Assembly: GCA_018378255.1 (NCBI GenBank)
Contig: JAGZXV010000192.1
Location: 1-10,928 of the forward strand
Direction: 5' to 3'
From: Clostridiaceae bacterium
GTDB lineage: Bacteria; Bacillota; Clostridia; Lachnospirales; Lachnospiraceae
DNA: 10,928 nucleotides
Shown here: in pieces, positions 1-7,369 of the stretch
How the letters are laid out: each line of letters opens with the position of its first letter
How positions within the stretch are numbered: the first letter of the stretch is position 1
Program-made: the position numbers and the translations under genes
The notes under the pieces: generated by a model
What the model was told of the DNA's origin: nothing
Databases searched by the model: none
The model's input: the letters and a program-made list of their open reading frames with translations, nothing else

Positions 1-2
1 GA

Positions 3-77
3 CGGGGTGTGGCTCAGTTTGGCTAGAGTACCTGGTTTGGGACCAGGGGGTCGCAGGTTCGAATCCTGTCACCCCGA
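3..77 (+). tRNA. tRNA-Pro (anticodon UGG)
   Basis: A full cloverleaf can be folded by eye. The acceptor strands CGGGGTG (3-9) and CACCCCG (70-76) pair perfectly, with discriminator A77. The D stem is GCTC/GAGT. The anticodon stem CCTGG/CCAGG encloses the loop TTTGGGA, with anticodon TGG at 38-40, which reads proline codons. The T arm GCAGG-TTCGAAT-CCTGT is present. The 3' CCA is not encoded. It lies 23 nt before a second tRNA and is probably co-transcribed with it; the promoter is outside the window. Confidence 0.96.
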
Positions 78-100
78 TTTAAATTTAAGATATTAATTAT

Positions 101-173
101 GCGCGAGTGGCTCAGTTGGTGGAGTACGACCTTGCCAAGGTCGGGGTCGCGGGTTCGAGTCCCGTCTCGCGCT
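101..173 (+). tRNA. tRNA-Gly (anticodon GCC)
   Basis: The acceptor strands GCGCGAG (101-107) and CTCGCGC (166-172) pair fully. The anticodon stem CGACC/GGTCG encloses the loop TTGCCAA, so the anticodon is GCC (134-136), glycine. The T arm has the usual GGTTCGAGTCC core. The discriminator is T173, as is usual for bacterial tRNA-Gly, and CCA is not encoded. It is the last gene of the tRNA pair, with a terminator beginning 8 nt downstream. Confidence 0.96.
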
Positions 174-181
174 CTTTTTAT

Positions 182-206
182 GCCCAGTATTTGCTGGGCT
201 TTTTTT
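182..206 (+). terminator. Rho-independent terminator of the tRNA pair
   Basis: The stem GCCCAG (182-187) pairs with CTGGGC (194-199) across a 6-nt loop and is followed directly by seven T residues (200-206). Its position just after tRNA-Gly fits the end of the tRNA transcript. Confidence 0.92.
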
Positions 207-348
207 GTTTTATATTGCATTTGGTGATGTATATTCATCAATATAAGCTTCATAAGTCCTGAAAATCCACTTAAGCTCCTTATTTTTCTATATCTTAATG
301 AAATTTCTTAATGAACATAGTTTTAGAAGGAATACGCCGTCTGCCCTT

Positions 349-615
349 TTAATACGCCGGGCGTGTGTAATTCCCAAGTTCATACTGTTCATCCAGCCAC
401 TGATAAGCCTGTTCAACACCATTTTGAGTAAATTCAAACTCTGAGGATTTCTTTTTTTCATCAGCAGTGGATTCAAAATTATACGGTTCCGGCCATACAG
501 TGGCGAGAAGCACATCGTCACTTTTAATAACGCGGTAACGCATGCCCTTGTAGCTGCCGTAGAAAGGTTCTTTTTTATAGTAGTTTATGGGCACCAGGTC
601 ACTTCTGTTTATCAT
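349..615 (-). CDS. Small protein of unknown function (88 aa)
   Basis: This is a short soluble protein with no signal peptide or membrane segment. It begins MINRSDLVPINYYKKEPF, has a central stretch rich in aromatic residues (GMRYRVIKSDDVLLATVWPE), a charged KKKSSEFEF segment and a probable C-terminal helix (GVEQAYQWLDEQYE). From memory, small proteins of this general pattern are common in Lachnospiraceae and are carried as hypothetical; I cannot assign a function. The ATG is supported by AGGGGG about 7 nt upstream on the minus strand, and a TATAAT-like box lies further upstream (662-667 in reverse). It faces the upstream tRNA pair and diverges from the transporter gene. A second reading frame over 288-521 on the same strand lacks a comparable ribosome site and is rejected. 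Confidence 0.75.
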   Translation of the reverse strand: MINRSDLVPINYYKKEPFYGSYKGMRYRVIKSDDVLLATVWPEPYNFESTADEKKKSSEFEFTQNGVEQAYQWLDEQYELGNYTRPAY

Positions 616-862
616 TTTTAACCCCCTGTTTATGACTGTACAAATTTATTATTATTCTGGAATTATAATACCCTATTTGATCTGCAAAATCAATATTCAA
701 ACACACTCCAATGGGATTTTAGCTTGCTTTTAGAAAGTTATTATTTGAAATGTAAAATATAAATTATACCTATGAAATTATAATATATATATATTTTACT
801 TATACAATTTTAAAATCTATAATTAAGTTAATTAAATTGGCCGATTTAAATATGAATACGAA
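616..862. promoter_or_regulatory. AT-rich divergent control region
   Basis: No gene is seen in this spacer between the minus-strand small gene and the plus-strand carrier gene. The reverse complement of 662-667 reads TATAAT and is a likely -10 box for the small gene, though no good -35 is seen at the right spacing. Close to the carrier side are several short AT palindromes: AATTAA-G-TTAATT at 821-833, ATTTTAAAAT at 807-816 and ATTTAAAT at 844-851. The first is centred roughly 70 nt before the estimated transcription start of the carrier gene, near where LysR proteins often bind, but such palindromes arise easily in AT-rich DNA. Confidence 0.4.
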
Positions 863-891
863 TTGACATTGTAACAGATTAAAAATACCAC
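863..891 (+). promoter_or_regulatory. Candidate activator-dependent promoter of the carrier gene
   Basis: TTGACA at 863-868 is a perfect -35 element. At 17-nt spacing the -10 position reads TACCAC (886-891), a poor match. A strong -35 with a weak -10 fits a promoter that needs an activator, and two LysR genes lie downstream. The start would fall near 898, leaving a very short leader that holds the ribosome site AGGGGGT (902-908). Confidence 0.4.
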
Positions 892-915
892 AGAAGAGTA
901 CAGGGGGTACTATTT

Positions 916-2169
916 ATGAATTGGGCGGTTATATCGATTTTAGCATTGGTTGGAATTATTGTTATTGCTAATGTGAGAAATATCAACATTGGCCTGCTTG
1001 GAATCGCGGCGGCATTGGTAATCGGTCTGTTGGGCGGGATGAAATTGAAAGATATTTACTCAGGATTTGGGACACAATTATTTTTGCGCATGCTGAGCCT
1101 TCAGTGTCTGATCGCAGTAGCAAGAAACAATGGAACTTTAAAAGTAGTGGCTAATTCTATACTGAAAATATGCGGCGGAAAGTTGTTTAAACTCATGCCG
1201 GCCATCATTTTTATTGGATGCGGCCTGGCATCCTGGTTTAATTTTGGTTTAAACCAGCTGATGATACCGATTATCATTGCATTGGCATTTGAACTTTCCT
1301 ATAAAGATCCTATGAAATTGGGATTTGTGATTATCTGCAATGCATTAGCCTTTAATTATTCACCATATACTTCGACAGGAGTCAATGTTCTGAGCAATGT
1401 GGAAGGGGCTGGGATGTCGGTCAATATGTGGAGTATGGGAATTGTGCAGTTTATTTGTGGTTTTCTTGTGTTTATCGGTCTGTATTTTTTCTATGGATGG
1501 CACAAGGAAAAAGCAGTTGAGATGTCGGAACATGATATTGTAGAGGTGAACTGGAAGAACTGGTTGACAATCGCCGGTTATCTGGTATTCATCATTTTAA
1601 ATGTATTCTTTAAAATGGATATGATGGTTACGCCTTTGTGTGTGGCCATGATTCTTCTCATGGTGGGGGCAGCTGATACTAATGCATTTATGAAGAGTAT
1701 CCCTTGGGGAACCCTGATCATGCTTGGAGGTATGGCGGTTATGGTTGGCGTAATTGACGAAGTAGGAGGTATTGCCTTAATTTCCTCTGGCATCTCCGCT
1801 GTATCCAGTAAGGGTACGGCCCCGGCTGTATTGGCGCTGTTATGCGGATCCATGTCCACCGTATCATCCGCAAATGGGGTGGTTATTCCAACTATGATTG
1901 CAGCTATTCCGGATATTTCCCAGTCGATTGTAGGAGTGGATATGCAGGCGCTGATCTATGCAGTCGGAATCGGAGCTTTCGGAACAGCTATTTCCCCTCT
2001 TTCCACTGTTGGCGGTATGATTATGGCTGCTCATGGAACCTGCTATAATCCAAGCGAAAAAGAGCGTCAGGGATTGTTTAATAAACTGTTTGTTTTTACA
2101 TTTATATCTATTGGCAGTATTTGTATATTGGCGCTTGTCGGACTGTTCCGGTTACATATTTTCGGATAA
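916..2169 (+). CDS. MatC-like dicarboxylate carrier, IT/SLC13-type permease
   Basis: This 417-residue, highly hydrophobic protein is predicted to carry a small di- or tricarboxylate across the cytoplasmic membrane, probably coupled to an ion gradient. The N-terminus (two helices across residues 3-40, with NINIGLLGIAAALVIGLLGG) resembles the MatC N-terminal domain of malonate/dicarboxylate carriers. About ten membrane segments are visible. Two internally similar substrate-type regions can be seen, as in the ion-transporter superfamily: FNFGLNQLMIPIIIAL (about 108-123) with NYSPYTSTGVN (148-157), and SSANGVVIPTMIAAIP (318-332) with GTAISPLSTVGG (357-367). The start is set by AGGGGGT 7-8 nt before the ATG. 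It is the first gene of a same-strand cluster that ends with a malic enzyme, which favours malate or a malate-like substrate, but the sequence does not prove the substrate. Two stop codons in succession end it, 21 nt before the next gene. Confidence 0.85.
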   Translation: MNWAVISILALVGIIVIANVRNINIGLLGIAAALVIGLLGGMKLKDIYSGFGTQLFLRMLSLQCLIAVARNNGTLKVVANSILKICGGKLFKLMPAIIFIGCGLASWFNFGLNQLMIPIIIALAFELSYKDPMKLGFVIICNALAFNYSPYTSTGVNVLSNVEGAGMSVNMWSMGIVQFICGFLVFIGLYFFYGWHKEKAVEMSEHDIVEVNWKNWLTIAGYLVFIILNVFFKMDMMVTPLCVAMILLMVGAADTNAFMKSIPWGTLIMLGGMAVMVGVIDEVGGIALISSGISAVSSKGTAPAVLALLCGSMSTVSSANGVVIPTMIAAIPDISQSIVGVDMQALIYAVGIGAFGTAISPLSTVGGMIMAAHGTCYNPSEKERQGLFNKLFVFTFISIGSICILALVGLFRLHIFG

Positions 2170-2190
2170 TAAGGAAGAGGTGATATTTAA

Positions 2191-4188
2191 ATGGACAGAA
2201 AAACAGTTAATTGGATTGGCGAAGACGGTTTAAAATGGGGAGCAGTTTTAGAAATCTCAGGATATAAGCCGGTAATCAGTGAATTATATTATGAAAAAGA
2301 TCATGATAAATGTGTTGTGGCAGGGCCGCTTTGGCCTGAAGTTTTTGTGACGACGGGAATCCGGAAACCTACTGCAGAAGGAGATAGGCAGAGCCTGGTA
2401 AGGAGCAGGGAAGAGTTCTATGAGATGAGATGGAATACCTATGCGGATGACCCTATGGGGAGAACACAGGAGATCAGAAGGTATAAAGGAGAGTTCCATG
2501 CAAAAAATCTTACGGTCAGGCAGCGGGGACACAGGATTGAAGCCGAATTTGACGGACTTTCTATGGGTGTGTTTTCGGGGACATACAGGATTACTTTTTA
2601 TGAAAAAAGCAATCTGATAAAATCTGAGGCTATTGCCAGTACACGGGAGGAATCTTTAGCCTATTTATACTGCGGAGGTTTTTATGGTTTCCATTTGGGG
2701 CAATTATATTATAGGACTCTTGAGCGGGAAATGGTAAAAGAGTATCCCCGAAGACCTCTGCGTTCTGATGACAGGCGAACCAATGGGGTAGTGCGTGTGA
2801 ACGCAAGAAACCGCATCCTTACTTTGAAACAGGAAGTGGGGGCAGTGGCGGTATTTCCTCCGCCACACAAATTCTTCTGGGCACGGCAGAATGAAAACTG
2901 TGTGGGATATAACTATTATTATAGAAATGCAGACGATATGATTTCGATGGGAGTCCGCCATAATGAACGCCACGAAGCGGATGGTGACCGATGGGCCTGC
3001 TATAATGCGCCGGCGGGCACCTGGCAGCATATGCCTTTTTTTATGGCAGTTTCCGCGGATGGGGCCGAAACATGCAGGGAACTGGCTATGAGATATACGA
3101 ACCATGATGTTTTCCGTTACCAGGAGGGATATAAGCGGATGCTGGGGCATTTCCACATGTCTTATCATACGTTTTGGGAACAGGATCCTCACAAAGAACA
3201 GGATTGGATGAAACTGTTTAAAGAGATGGGCTGTGATATTGCGATGCTCTGTGATTTTTGGGTTGATGGAGAACAGGATGATAACAGAGACGCCAGAAGG
3301 CTGGATCAACTGAGATACTTTGAAGCGTGCCGGATGCACAGCAATGAAAATTTTCTCATTGTTCCGGCAGAAGAGATTGCAGAAAGACCCAATACGGGCC
3401 AAAAGGGAGCGATTCCCGGGCACACCATGTTTGTGCCCTCGAAACCGACCTTGTATTCACGACACCGGGAAAAAGACCAGCCTTTTTCAGAGGAGACGCC
3501 TGAGGGGACTTATTATCACTGGGATACTCCGGAAAGTGTAATAGAGATGTGCCGCCGTGAGAATGCATTTATATTCCTTCCGCACCCCGAGACGAAAGCG
3601 AATGACGGATATCCGATGTCATTTGAAGATGAAGAATTTTATAATGATCCCTTGTACTGGGGAATGGGTTTCAGATATCTGCCCAGCGATTGGTCCATGG
3701 AACGCCTGATTGATGGACGGGTGAGCAGCGTATGGGATGATATGAACAATAAATCTGGGTTTCCAAGATATATTATGGGAGAACTGGATACTTATGAGAA
3801 AGAAATGAGGTGGGATATGTACGGCGATATGAATGTCACATATGTGAAGCTGGACAGAATTCCATCGGCGGAGGACTGGACGCCGTTGATTGAAACCTTA
3901 AAGGCAGGAGAAGCCTATGTGACTACCGGAGAGATTCTTTTGGAAGACTGCCGGATCGGAGATGGAAATGCAGCTGCTGTGGTTAGCTTTACCTTCCCTA
4001 TGGAATTTGCAGAAGTTGTTTATTCCGATGGAATAAGGGTGGATTCAGTACGAATGGATTTAAGCGATACTCATCCGTTTGAAAGCCGCAGACTGCAGTT
4101 TACATTTCCCAAAGGGATGAAATGGGCGAGAATTGCTGCATGGGATGTGGCTGGCAACGGGGCATTTCACCAGCCGGTATTTATATAG
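2191..4188 (+). CDS. CehA/McbA-family PHP-type metallohydrolase (665 aa)
   Basis: This is a large cytoplasmic protein with no signal peptide, predicted to be a metal-dependent hydrolase. Residues 1 to about 310 look like a beta-rich N-terminal domain of unknown role. A PHP-like catalytic domain follows, with an ordered set of likely metal ligands: H320-x-H322 and H326 in GHFHMSYH, D355 in CDFW, E394/E395 in VPAEE, H411 in GHTMF, H465 in LPHPE, E531/D533 in GELDTYE and D546 in YGDMN. The last motif is normally G-x-D-x-H in PHP enzymes; here N548 stands where His is expected. The C-terminal part (LKAGEAYVTTGEILL, about 570-584, through to the beta-rich end) is typical of CehA/McbA proteins, whose best known member cleaves the carbamate carbaryl. 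The ATG has a strong AGGAAGAGGTGA site upstream. It is tightly linked (21 nt) to the carrier gene, so its substrate or product is probably what the carrier moves. The reaction is unknown. Confidence 0.78.
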   Translation: MDRKTVNWIGEDGLKWGAVLEISGYKPVISELYYEKDHDKCVVAGPLWPEVFVTTGIRKPTAEGDRQSLVRSREEFYEMRWNTYADDPMGRTQEIRRYKGEFHAKNLTVRQRGHRIEAEFDGLSMGVFSGTYRITFYEKSNLIKSEAIASTREESLAYLYCGGFYGFHLGQLYYRTLEREMVKEYPRRPLRSDDRRTNGVVRVNARNRILTLKQEVGAVAVFPPPHKFFWARQNENCVGYNYYYRNADDMISMGVRHNERHEADGDRWACYNAPAGTWQHMPFFMAVSADGAETCRELAMRYTNHDVFRYQEGYKRMLGHFHMSYHTFWEQDPHKEQDWMKLFKEMGCDIAMLCDFWVDGEQDDNRDARRLDQLRYFEACRMHSNENFLIVPAEEIAERPNTGQKGAIPGHTMFVPSKPTLYSRHREKDQPFSEETPEGTYYHWDTPESVIEMCRRENAFIFLPHPETKANDGYPMSFEDEEFYNDPLYWGMGFRYLPSDWSMERLIDGRVSSVWDDMNNKSGFPRYIMGELDTYEKEMRWDMYGDMNVTYVKLDRIPSAEDWTPLIETLKAGEAYVTTGEILLEDCRIGDGNAAAVVSFTFPMEFAEVVYSDGIRVDSVRMDLSDTHPFESRRLQFTFPKGMKWARIAAWDVAGNGAFHQPVFI

Positions 4189-4191
4189 AAA

Positions 4192-4220
4192 TTGCATTTG
4201 CAGAGGGCACGGGTTAAAAT
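4192..4220 (+). promoter_or_regulatory. Possible internal promoter before the first LysR gene
   Basis: TTGCAT (4192-4197) and TAAAAT (4215-4220) are spaced by exactly 17 nt and lie just after the hydrolase stop codon. They would start transcription near 4227, just before the ribosome site of the regulator. The -35 matches only three of six consensus bases, so this is a weak call. It would allow regulator expression independent of the carrier promoter. Confidence 0.35.
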
Positions 4221-4243
4221 AGTCATATAGGATGTGAGAAAAT

Positions 4244-5107
4244 ATGACATTATACCAGATTCAGTATTTCAGGGCAGTTTGTTTAAATGGAAGCGTTACA
4301 GAGGCGGCGAAGGAGATGAATGTCAGCCAGCCGGTTATTTCTGTAGCCATAAAGTCCCTGGAAAATGAATGTAAAGTTCTGTTGTTTCAAAGATATAAGA
4401 GAAAATTAACTCTTACAAAAGAGGGGGAGAAGCTGTTTGCCCTTTCCAATGAAATCGTGATGCAGATGAATGCTTTGCAAAACCGTATGGAGGAAATGAA
4501 GAGTAAAAAGAGGCCGGTGAATGTTGGGGTGTCCCCCATGGTGGGAGGAACTTATTTCCCTAAGTTCATCATGGCATTTAAAGAGGAATATCCGGATATA
4601 GAGGTATCGATAGAAGAAAGACGATCAAAACAGATGTTTGATCTGATCAGAAAGGAGAACTTGGATCTGGCTTTTGCTCTGATTCGGCACGATGAGCCTG
4701 AGGATATCGGAAGCTGTCTGCTGAAAAAGACCGGTTTCCAACTGGCTGTGAATAAAGAACATTCCCTGGCAGAGGCTGACACCGTTAAAATGCAGGACCT
4801 ACAGGGGATGCCCATTGTACTATATAAGGACAACCGGAGCATGAAGAAGCGGTTTGAAGATAACGGAGTGGAGCTGAACGTGGTTTTGTCGGTGGATCAA
4901 ATCTATACCATGAAGAGTTATGCCATAAGCGGAATGGCTGCTACGATCCTTTTGAAGGACATGATCAAGGCGGAAAAGGATATCATAGGGATACCGCTGG
5001 AACCGTGCATGGAGGCCGACGTGGGGCTGATGTGGAAAAAGAATAGAAACATGTATTCCAATGCCATGATTTTAATGGAGTATGCAAAAAAGAATTTTTG
5101 CCAGTGA
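4244..5107 (+). CDS. LysR-family transcriptional regulator, first of a pair
   Basis: This is a 287-residue DNA-binding regulator of normal LysR length. The N-terminal winged helix-turn-helix spans about residues 3-62, with the recognition region SVTEAAKEMNVSQPVISVAI at 17-36 and the typical LTLTKEGEKLF wing (55-65). A linker helix (66-88) leads to a periplasmic-binding-protein-like effector domain from residue 91 (PVNVGVSPMVGG). Such proteins bind a small organic ligand and activate or repress nearby genes as tetramers. The ATG has AGGATG about 9 nt upstream. It sits 55 nt after the hydrolase gene in the same direction rather than in the classic divergent arrangement. The obvious target is the carrier promoter near 863, though this is inferred from position only. 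Confidence 0.93.
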   Translation: MTLYQIQYFRAVCLNGSVTEAAKEMNVSQPVISVAIKSLENECKVLLFQRYKRKLTLTKEGEKLFALSNEIVMQMNALQNRMEEMKSKKRPVNVGVSPMVGGTYFPKFIMAFKEEYPDIEVSIEERRSKQMFDLIRKENLDLAFALIRHDEPEDIGSCLLKKTGFQLAVNKEHSLAEADTVKMQDLQGMPIVLYKDNRSMKKRFEDNGVELNVVLSVDQIYTMKSYAISGMAATILLKDMIKAEKDIIGIPLEPCMEADVGLMWKKNRNMYSNAMILMEYAKKNFCQ

Positions 5108-5153
5108 GATTAAGCAGTAATGTTTTACCTGGAAATGGGGAGAGGGGGATTGG

Positions 5154-6023
5154 ATGAACCTTGTGCAGTTAAACTATTTTATCAGTGTTTGTGAAAAAAA
5201 GAGTATTTCAGAGGCGGCCAGGGAACATAAGGTAACACAGCCCTGTATTACCAATGCTCTCCATGAATTGGAAAAAGAATATGAAATTCCGCTGTTCTTT
5301 AGGTATAAAAATCACCTGACGCCTACTCAGGAAGGGAAGGAATTGCTGGCGTATGCAGTACCGCTGTGCCGGACGGTGAAAAGGGCGGAGCATTTATTCG
5401 AGGTGGGAGAAAAAATAAAGCGGATACGGATCGGAATCCCGGGGCGTTTGAGCGGGATGATTTCGCCGTCTCTATTTTCCCGGTTCAGAAAGGAATATCC
5501 TGGTATTGATTTGGAATTCGCTGAATTTCCTTCTGCAAACATTGCTGAGGCAGTGATAAAAGACGAATTGGATTTCGGTATCGTGATACTGAAGAGTGAA
5601 ATAGAGAAACACATGAAGACGTATGAGTTTTGCGAAGTGAAAATGAAACTCTGCGTCCATAAGGATAATCCGCTGGCAATTCTTGATAAAGTAACACCTC
5701 AGGATATAGGCGGTCAGCCCATAATCTCTTTGCAGGGCGGAGGATTTAAAAATGACTTTTTTACGGCCAAAATGCAGGAGTGCGGGATTGAGCCCAACAT
5801 CCTGCTGAGGACGAACCAGGTGATTACCATGATAGAATTTATCAGACAGAATCTGGCCATCGGTTTTTTATTTGCGGATAATGTGTCGGCTTATCCAGAA
5901 ATTGTATCTTTGGATACCAGCTGGCAGTTTGCAGCTCCGGTCGGACTGATTTGGGCGGAAAATAAACGGATGTCAAGGGAAGAAATACTGTTTGCAGAAT
6001 ATGTAAAAACATATCCGTGGTAG
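5154..6023 (+). CDS. LysR-family transcriptional regulator, second of a pair
   Basis: This 289-residue regulator has the same design as its neighbour. The helix-turn-helix lies near residues 17-37 (SISEAAREHKVTQPCITNAL), the wing is LTPTQEGKELL (55-65), and the effector domain starts near residue 91 (IRIGIPGRLSG). Both proteins share a similar start (M-x-L-x-Q-[IL]-x-Y-F), similar spacing throughout and a C-terminal GL-x-W-x(2)-N pattern (GLMWKKN versus GLIWAEN), but they differ at most positions, so any duplication is old. The start is fixed by AGAGGGGG 5 nt before the ATG. It lies 46 nt after the first regulator and only 19 nt before the malic enzyme gene, so it is probably co-transcribed with both. 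The ligand is unknown. Confidence 0.93.
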   Translation: MNLVQLNYFISVCEKKSISEAAREHKVTQPCITNALHELEKEYEIPLFFRYKNHLTPTQEGKELLAYAVPLCRTVKRAEHLFEVGEKIKRIRIGIPGRLSGMISPSLFSRFRKEYPGIDLEFAEFPSANIAEAVIKDELDFGIVILKSEIEKHMKTYEFCEVKMKLCVHKDNPLAILDKVTPQDIGGQPIISLQGGGFKNDFFTAKMQECGIEPNILLRTNQVITMIEFIRQNLAIGFLFADNVSAYPEIVSLDTSWQFAAPVGLIWAENKRMSREEILFAEYVKTYPW

Positions 6024-6042
6024 GAAATGCAGGAAGGAGAAC

Positions 6043-7227
6043 ATGATAGACATGGATTACTATGAAGAAGCGTTAAAACTGCATGAACAGGCGAAAGGAA
6101 AGATAGAGATAACCAGCAAAGTCCCTTTAAACAGCAGGGATGATATGAGCAGGGCCTATACGCCTGGAGTTGCACAGCCCTGTACTGAAATACATAAGGC
6201 GAAAAAGAACGTGTACAAATATACGGCAAAGGGCAATCTGGTCGCGGTGGTAACGGATGGAACCGCAGTTTTGGGTTTGGGTAATATCGGTCCGGAAGCG
6301 GCCCTTCCGGTTATGGAAGGAAAGGCAGTTCTGTTTAAAGCGTTCGGCAATGTTGATGCATTTCCTATCTGCCTGGATACGACGAATGCGGAAGATATTA
6401 TCAGGACAGTAAGATATCTGGCACCAGTCTTTGGGGGAATTAACCTGGAAGACATTGCATCTCCAAAATGTTTTGAAATAGAAGCCAGGCTGGAGGAAGA
6501 ACTGGATATACCGGTATTTCATGATGACCAGCATGGGACTGCAATTGTTGTGACGGCAGCCCTCATGAATGCCTTAAAAGTTACAGGCAAGTGTATGGAA
6601 TCCATAAAAGTGGTGCTGAACGGGCCGGGAGCAGCGGGTACGGCCATCATAAAAATGCTCATAAATGCAGGTGTGAAAAATATCCTGGCCTGTGATGAGT
6701 ACGGAATTCTTTATAAAGAGAGGGAAAAGGGGATTAAGGACCATAAAGTGATGCTATGTGATATCACAAACTCTGAGGGAAAGAGGGGGACATTGGCGGA
6801 TGCGGTTGTGGGTGCCGATGTTTTCATTGGTGTATCGGTGGGCGGGGCCCTGACGCCGGAGATGGTTAAAACTATGAATCAGGACCCGGTGGTCTTTGCC
6901 CTGGCAAATCCGGTCCCGGAAATCATGTATGAAACGGCCATTGAAGCTGGGGTGAAAGTCATGGGAACCGGCCGTTCGGACTTCCCAAACCAGATCAATA
7001 ATGTGCTGGCCTTTCCTGGAATTTTCCGTGGAGCATTGGATGCAGGAGCCAGAGATATTAATTATGATATGAAACTGGCCGCCGCCGCTGCAATCGCGGA
7101 CCTGGTGGAGCCGGAAAAGCTGTGCGCCGAATATATTATCCCTTCCGTGTTTACACCTGCAGTGGCCCGATATGTGGCTGAAAGGGTAAAAGAGGCGGCG
7201 ATCAGGTCGGGGGCTGTGAGGAAATGA
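6043..7227 (+). CDS. Malic enzyme, NAD(P)-dependent, decarboxylating
   Basis: It catalyses malate + NAD(P)+ to pyruvate + CO2 + NAD(P)H in the cytoplasm. The length of 394 residues fits the short bacterial form without the C-terminal phosphotransacetylase-like domain of MaeB. The N-terminal catalytic domain shows SRAYTPGVAQPC with Y39, MEGKA with the catalytic lysine K94, and metal ligands E136/D137 (NLEDIASP) and D161/D162 (FHDDQHGT). The nucleotide-binding domain shows the Rossmann loop NGPGAAG (193-199) and later ALANPVPE and GTGRSDFPNQINNVLAFPG. The preference for NAD or NADP cannot be settled by eye. Start: the ATG at 6043 is very close to AAGGAGA (6034-6040), and the next in-frame ATG at 6052 gives MDYYEEALKLHE, a beginning more like its relatives, so the true start may be 6052. 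It is the last gene of the carrier-hydrolase-regulator cluster and would feed malate carbon into pyruvate. Confidence 0.95.
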   Translation: MIDMDYYEEALKLHEQAKGKIEITSKVPLNSRDDMSRAYTPGVAQPCTEIHKAKKNVYKYTAKGNLVAVVTDGTAVLGLGNIGPEAALPVMEGKAVLFKAFGNVDAFPICLDTTNAEDIIRTVRYLAPVFGGINLEDIASPKCFEIEARLEEELDIPVFHDDQHGTAIVVTAALMNALKVTGKCMESIKVVLNGPGAAGTAIIKMLINAGVKNILACDEYGILYKEREKGIKDHKVMLCDITNSEGKRGTLADAVVGADVFIGVSVGGALTPEMVKTMNQDPVVFALANPVPEIMYETAIEAGVKVMGTGRSDFPNQINNVLAFPGIFRGALDAGARDINYDMKLAAAAAIADLVEPEKLCAEYIIPSVFTPAVARYVAERVKEAAIRSGAVRK

Positions 7228-7265
7228 GGGAATTGGGATTTAATTGGTGAAAGTTACGCAGGAAA

Positions 7266-7310
7266 GCGGGACGAGGGGACGGAGGTTGGGCTGGTTTTCT
7301 CTGACACAAG
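7266..7310 (+). repeat. Possible remnant of a dispersed Firmicute repeat
   Basis: The tract contains GCGGGACGAGGGGACGG followed about 12 nt later by TTTTCTCTGACACAAG. From memory this resembles degenerate copies of the GGGGACGGTTCT...TGTCACA type of short repeat scattered in many clostridial genomes. The middle is not conserved with that pattern, so the call is tentative. Confidence 0.25.
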
Positions 7311-7333
7311 TAATTAAAAGAAAATTTAACATC

Positions 7334-7369
7334 AAGCGTCAAGCCATTTTCGAAAATGGCTTGACGCTT
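7334..7369 (+). terminator. Perfect 36-nt palindrome, probable terminator hairpin
   Basis: AAGCGTCAAGCCATTTT, then CG, then AAAATGGCTTGACGCTT is a perfect inverted repeat with no mismatches. It can form a stem of about 16 bp with a 4-nt loop on either strand. It lies about 106 nt after the malic enzyme stop and could end that operon, but only TTT follows on the plus strand and almost no T tract on the minus strand. It may instead be a REP-like element. Confidence 0.55.

Noticed and set aside
23..253. Minus-strand frame of 76 codons
   Set aside because: It runs through both tRNA genes and their terminator; a shadow frame over RNA genes.
288..521. Minus-strand frame of 77 codons overlapping the 88-aa gene
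   Set aside because: It has no good ribosome site and overlaps a frame with a strong one and a more protein-like composition.
2704..3423. Long minus-strand frame (239 codons) inside the hydrolase gene
   Set aside because: It lies entirely opposite a well-supported coding region, has an odd composition rich in Ile, His and Phe, and has no recognisable motif.
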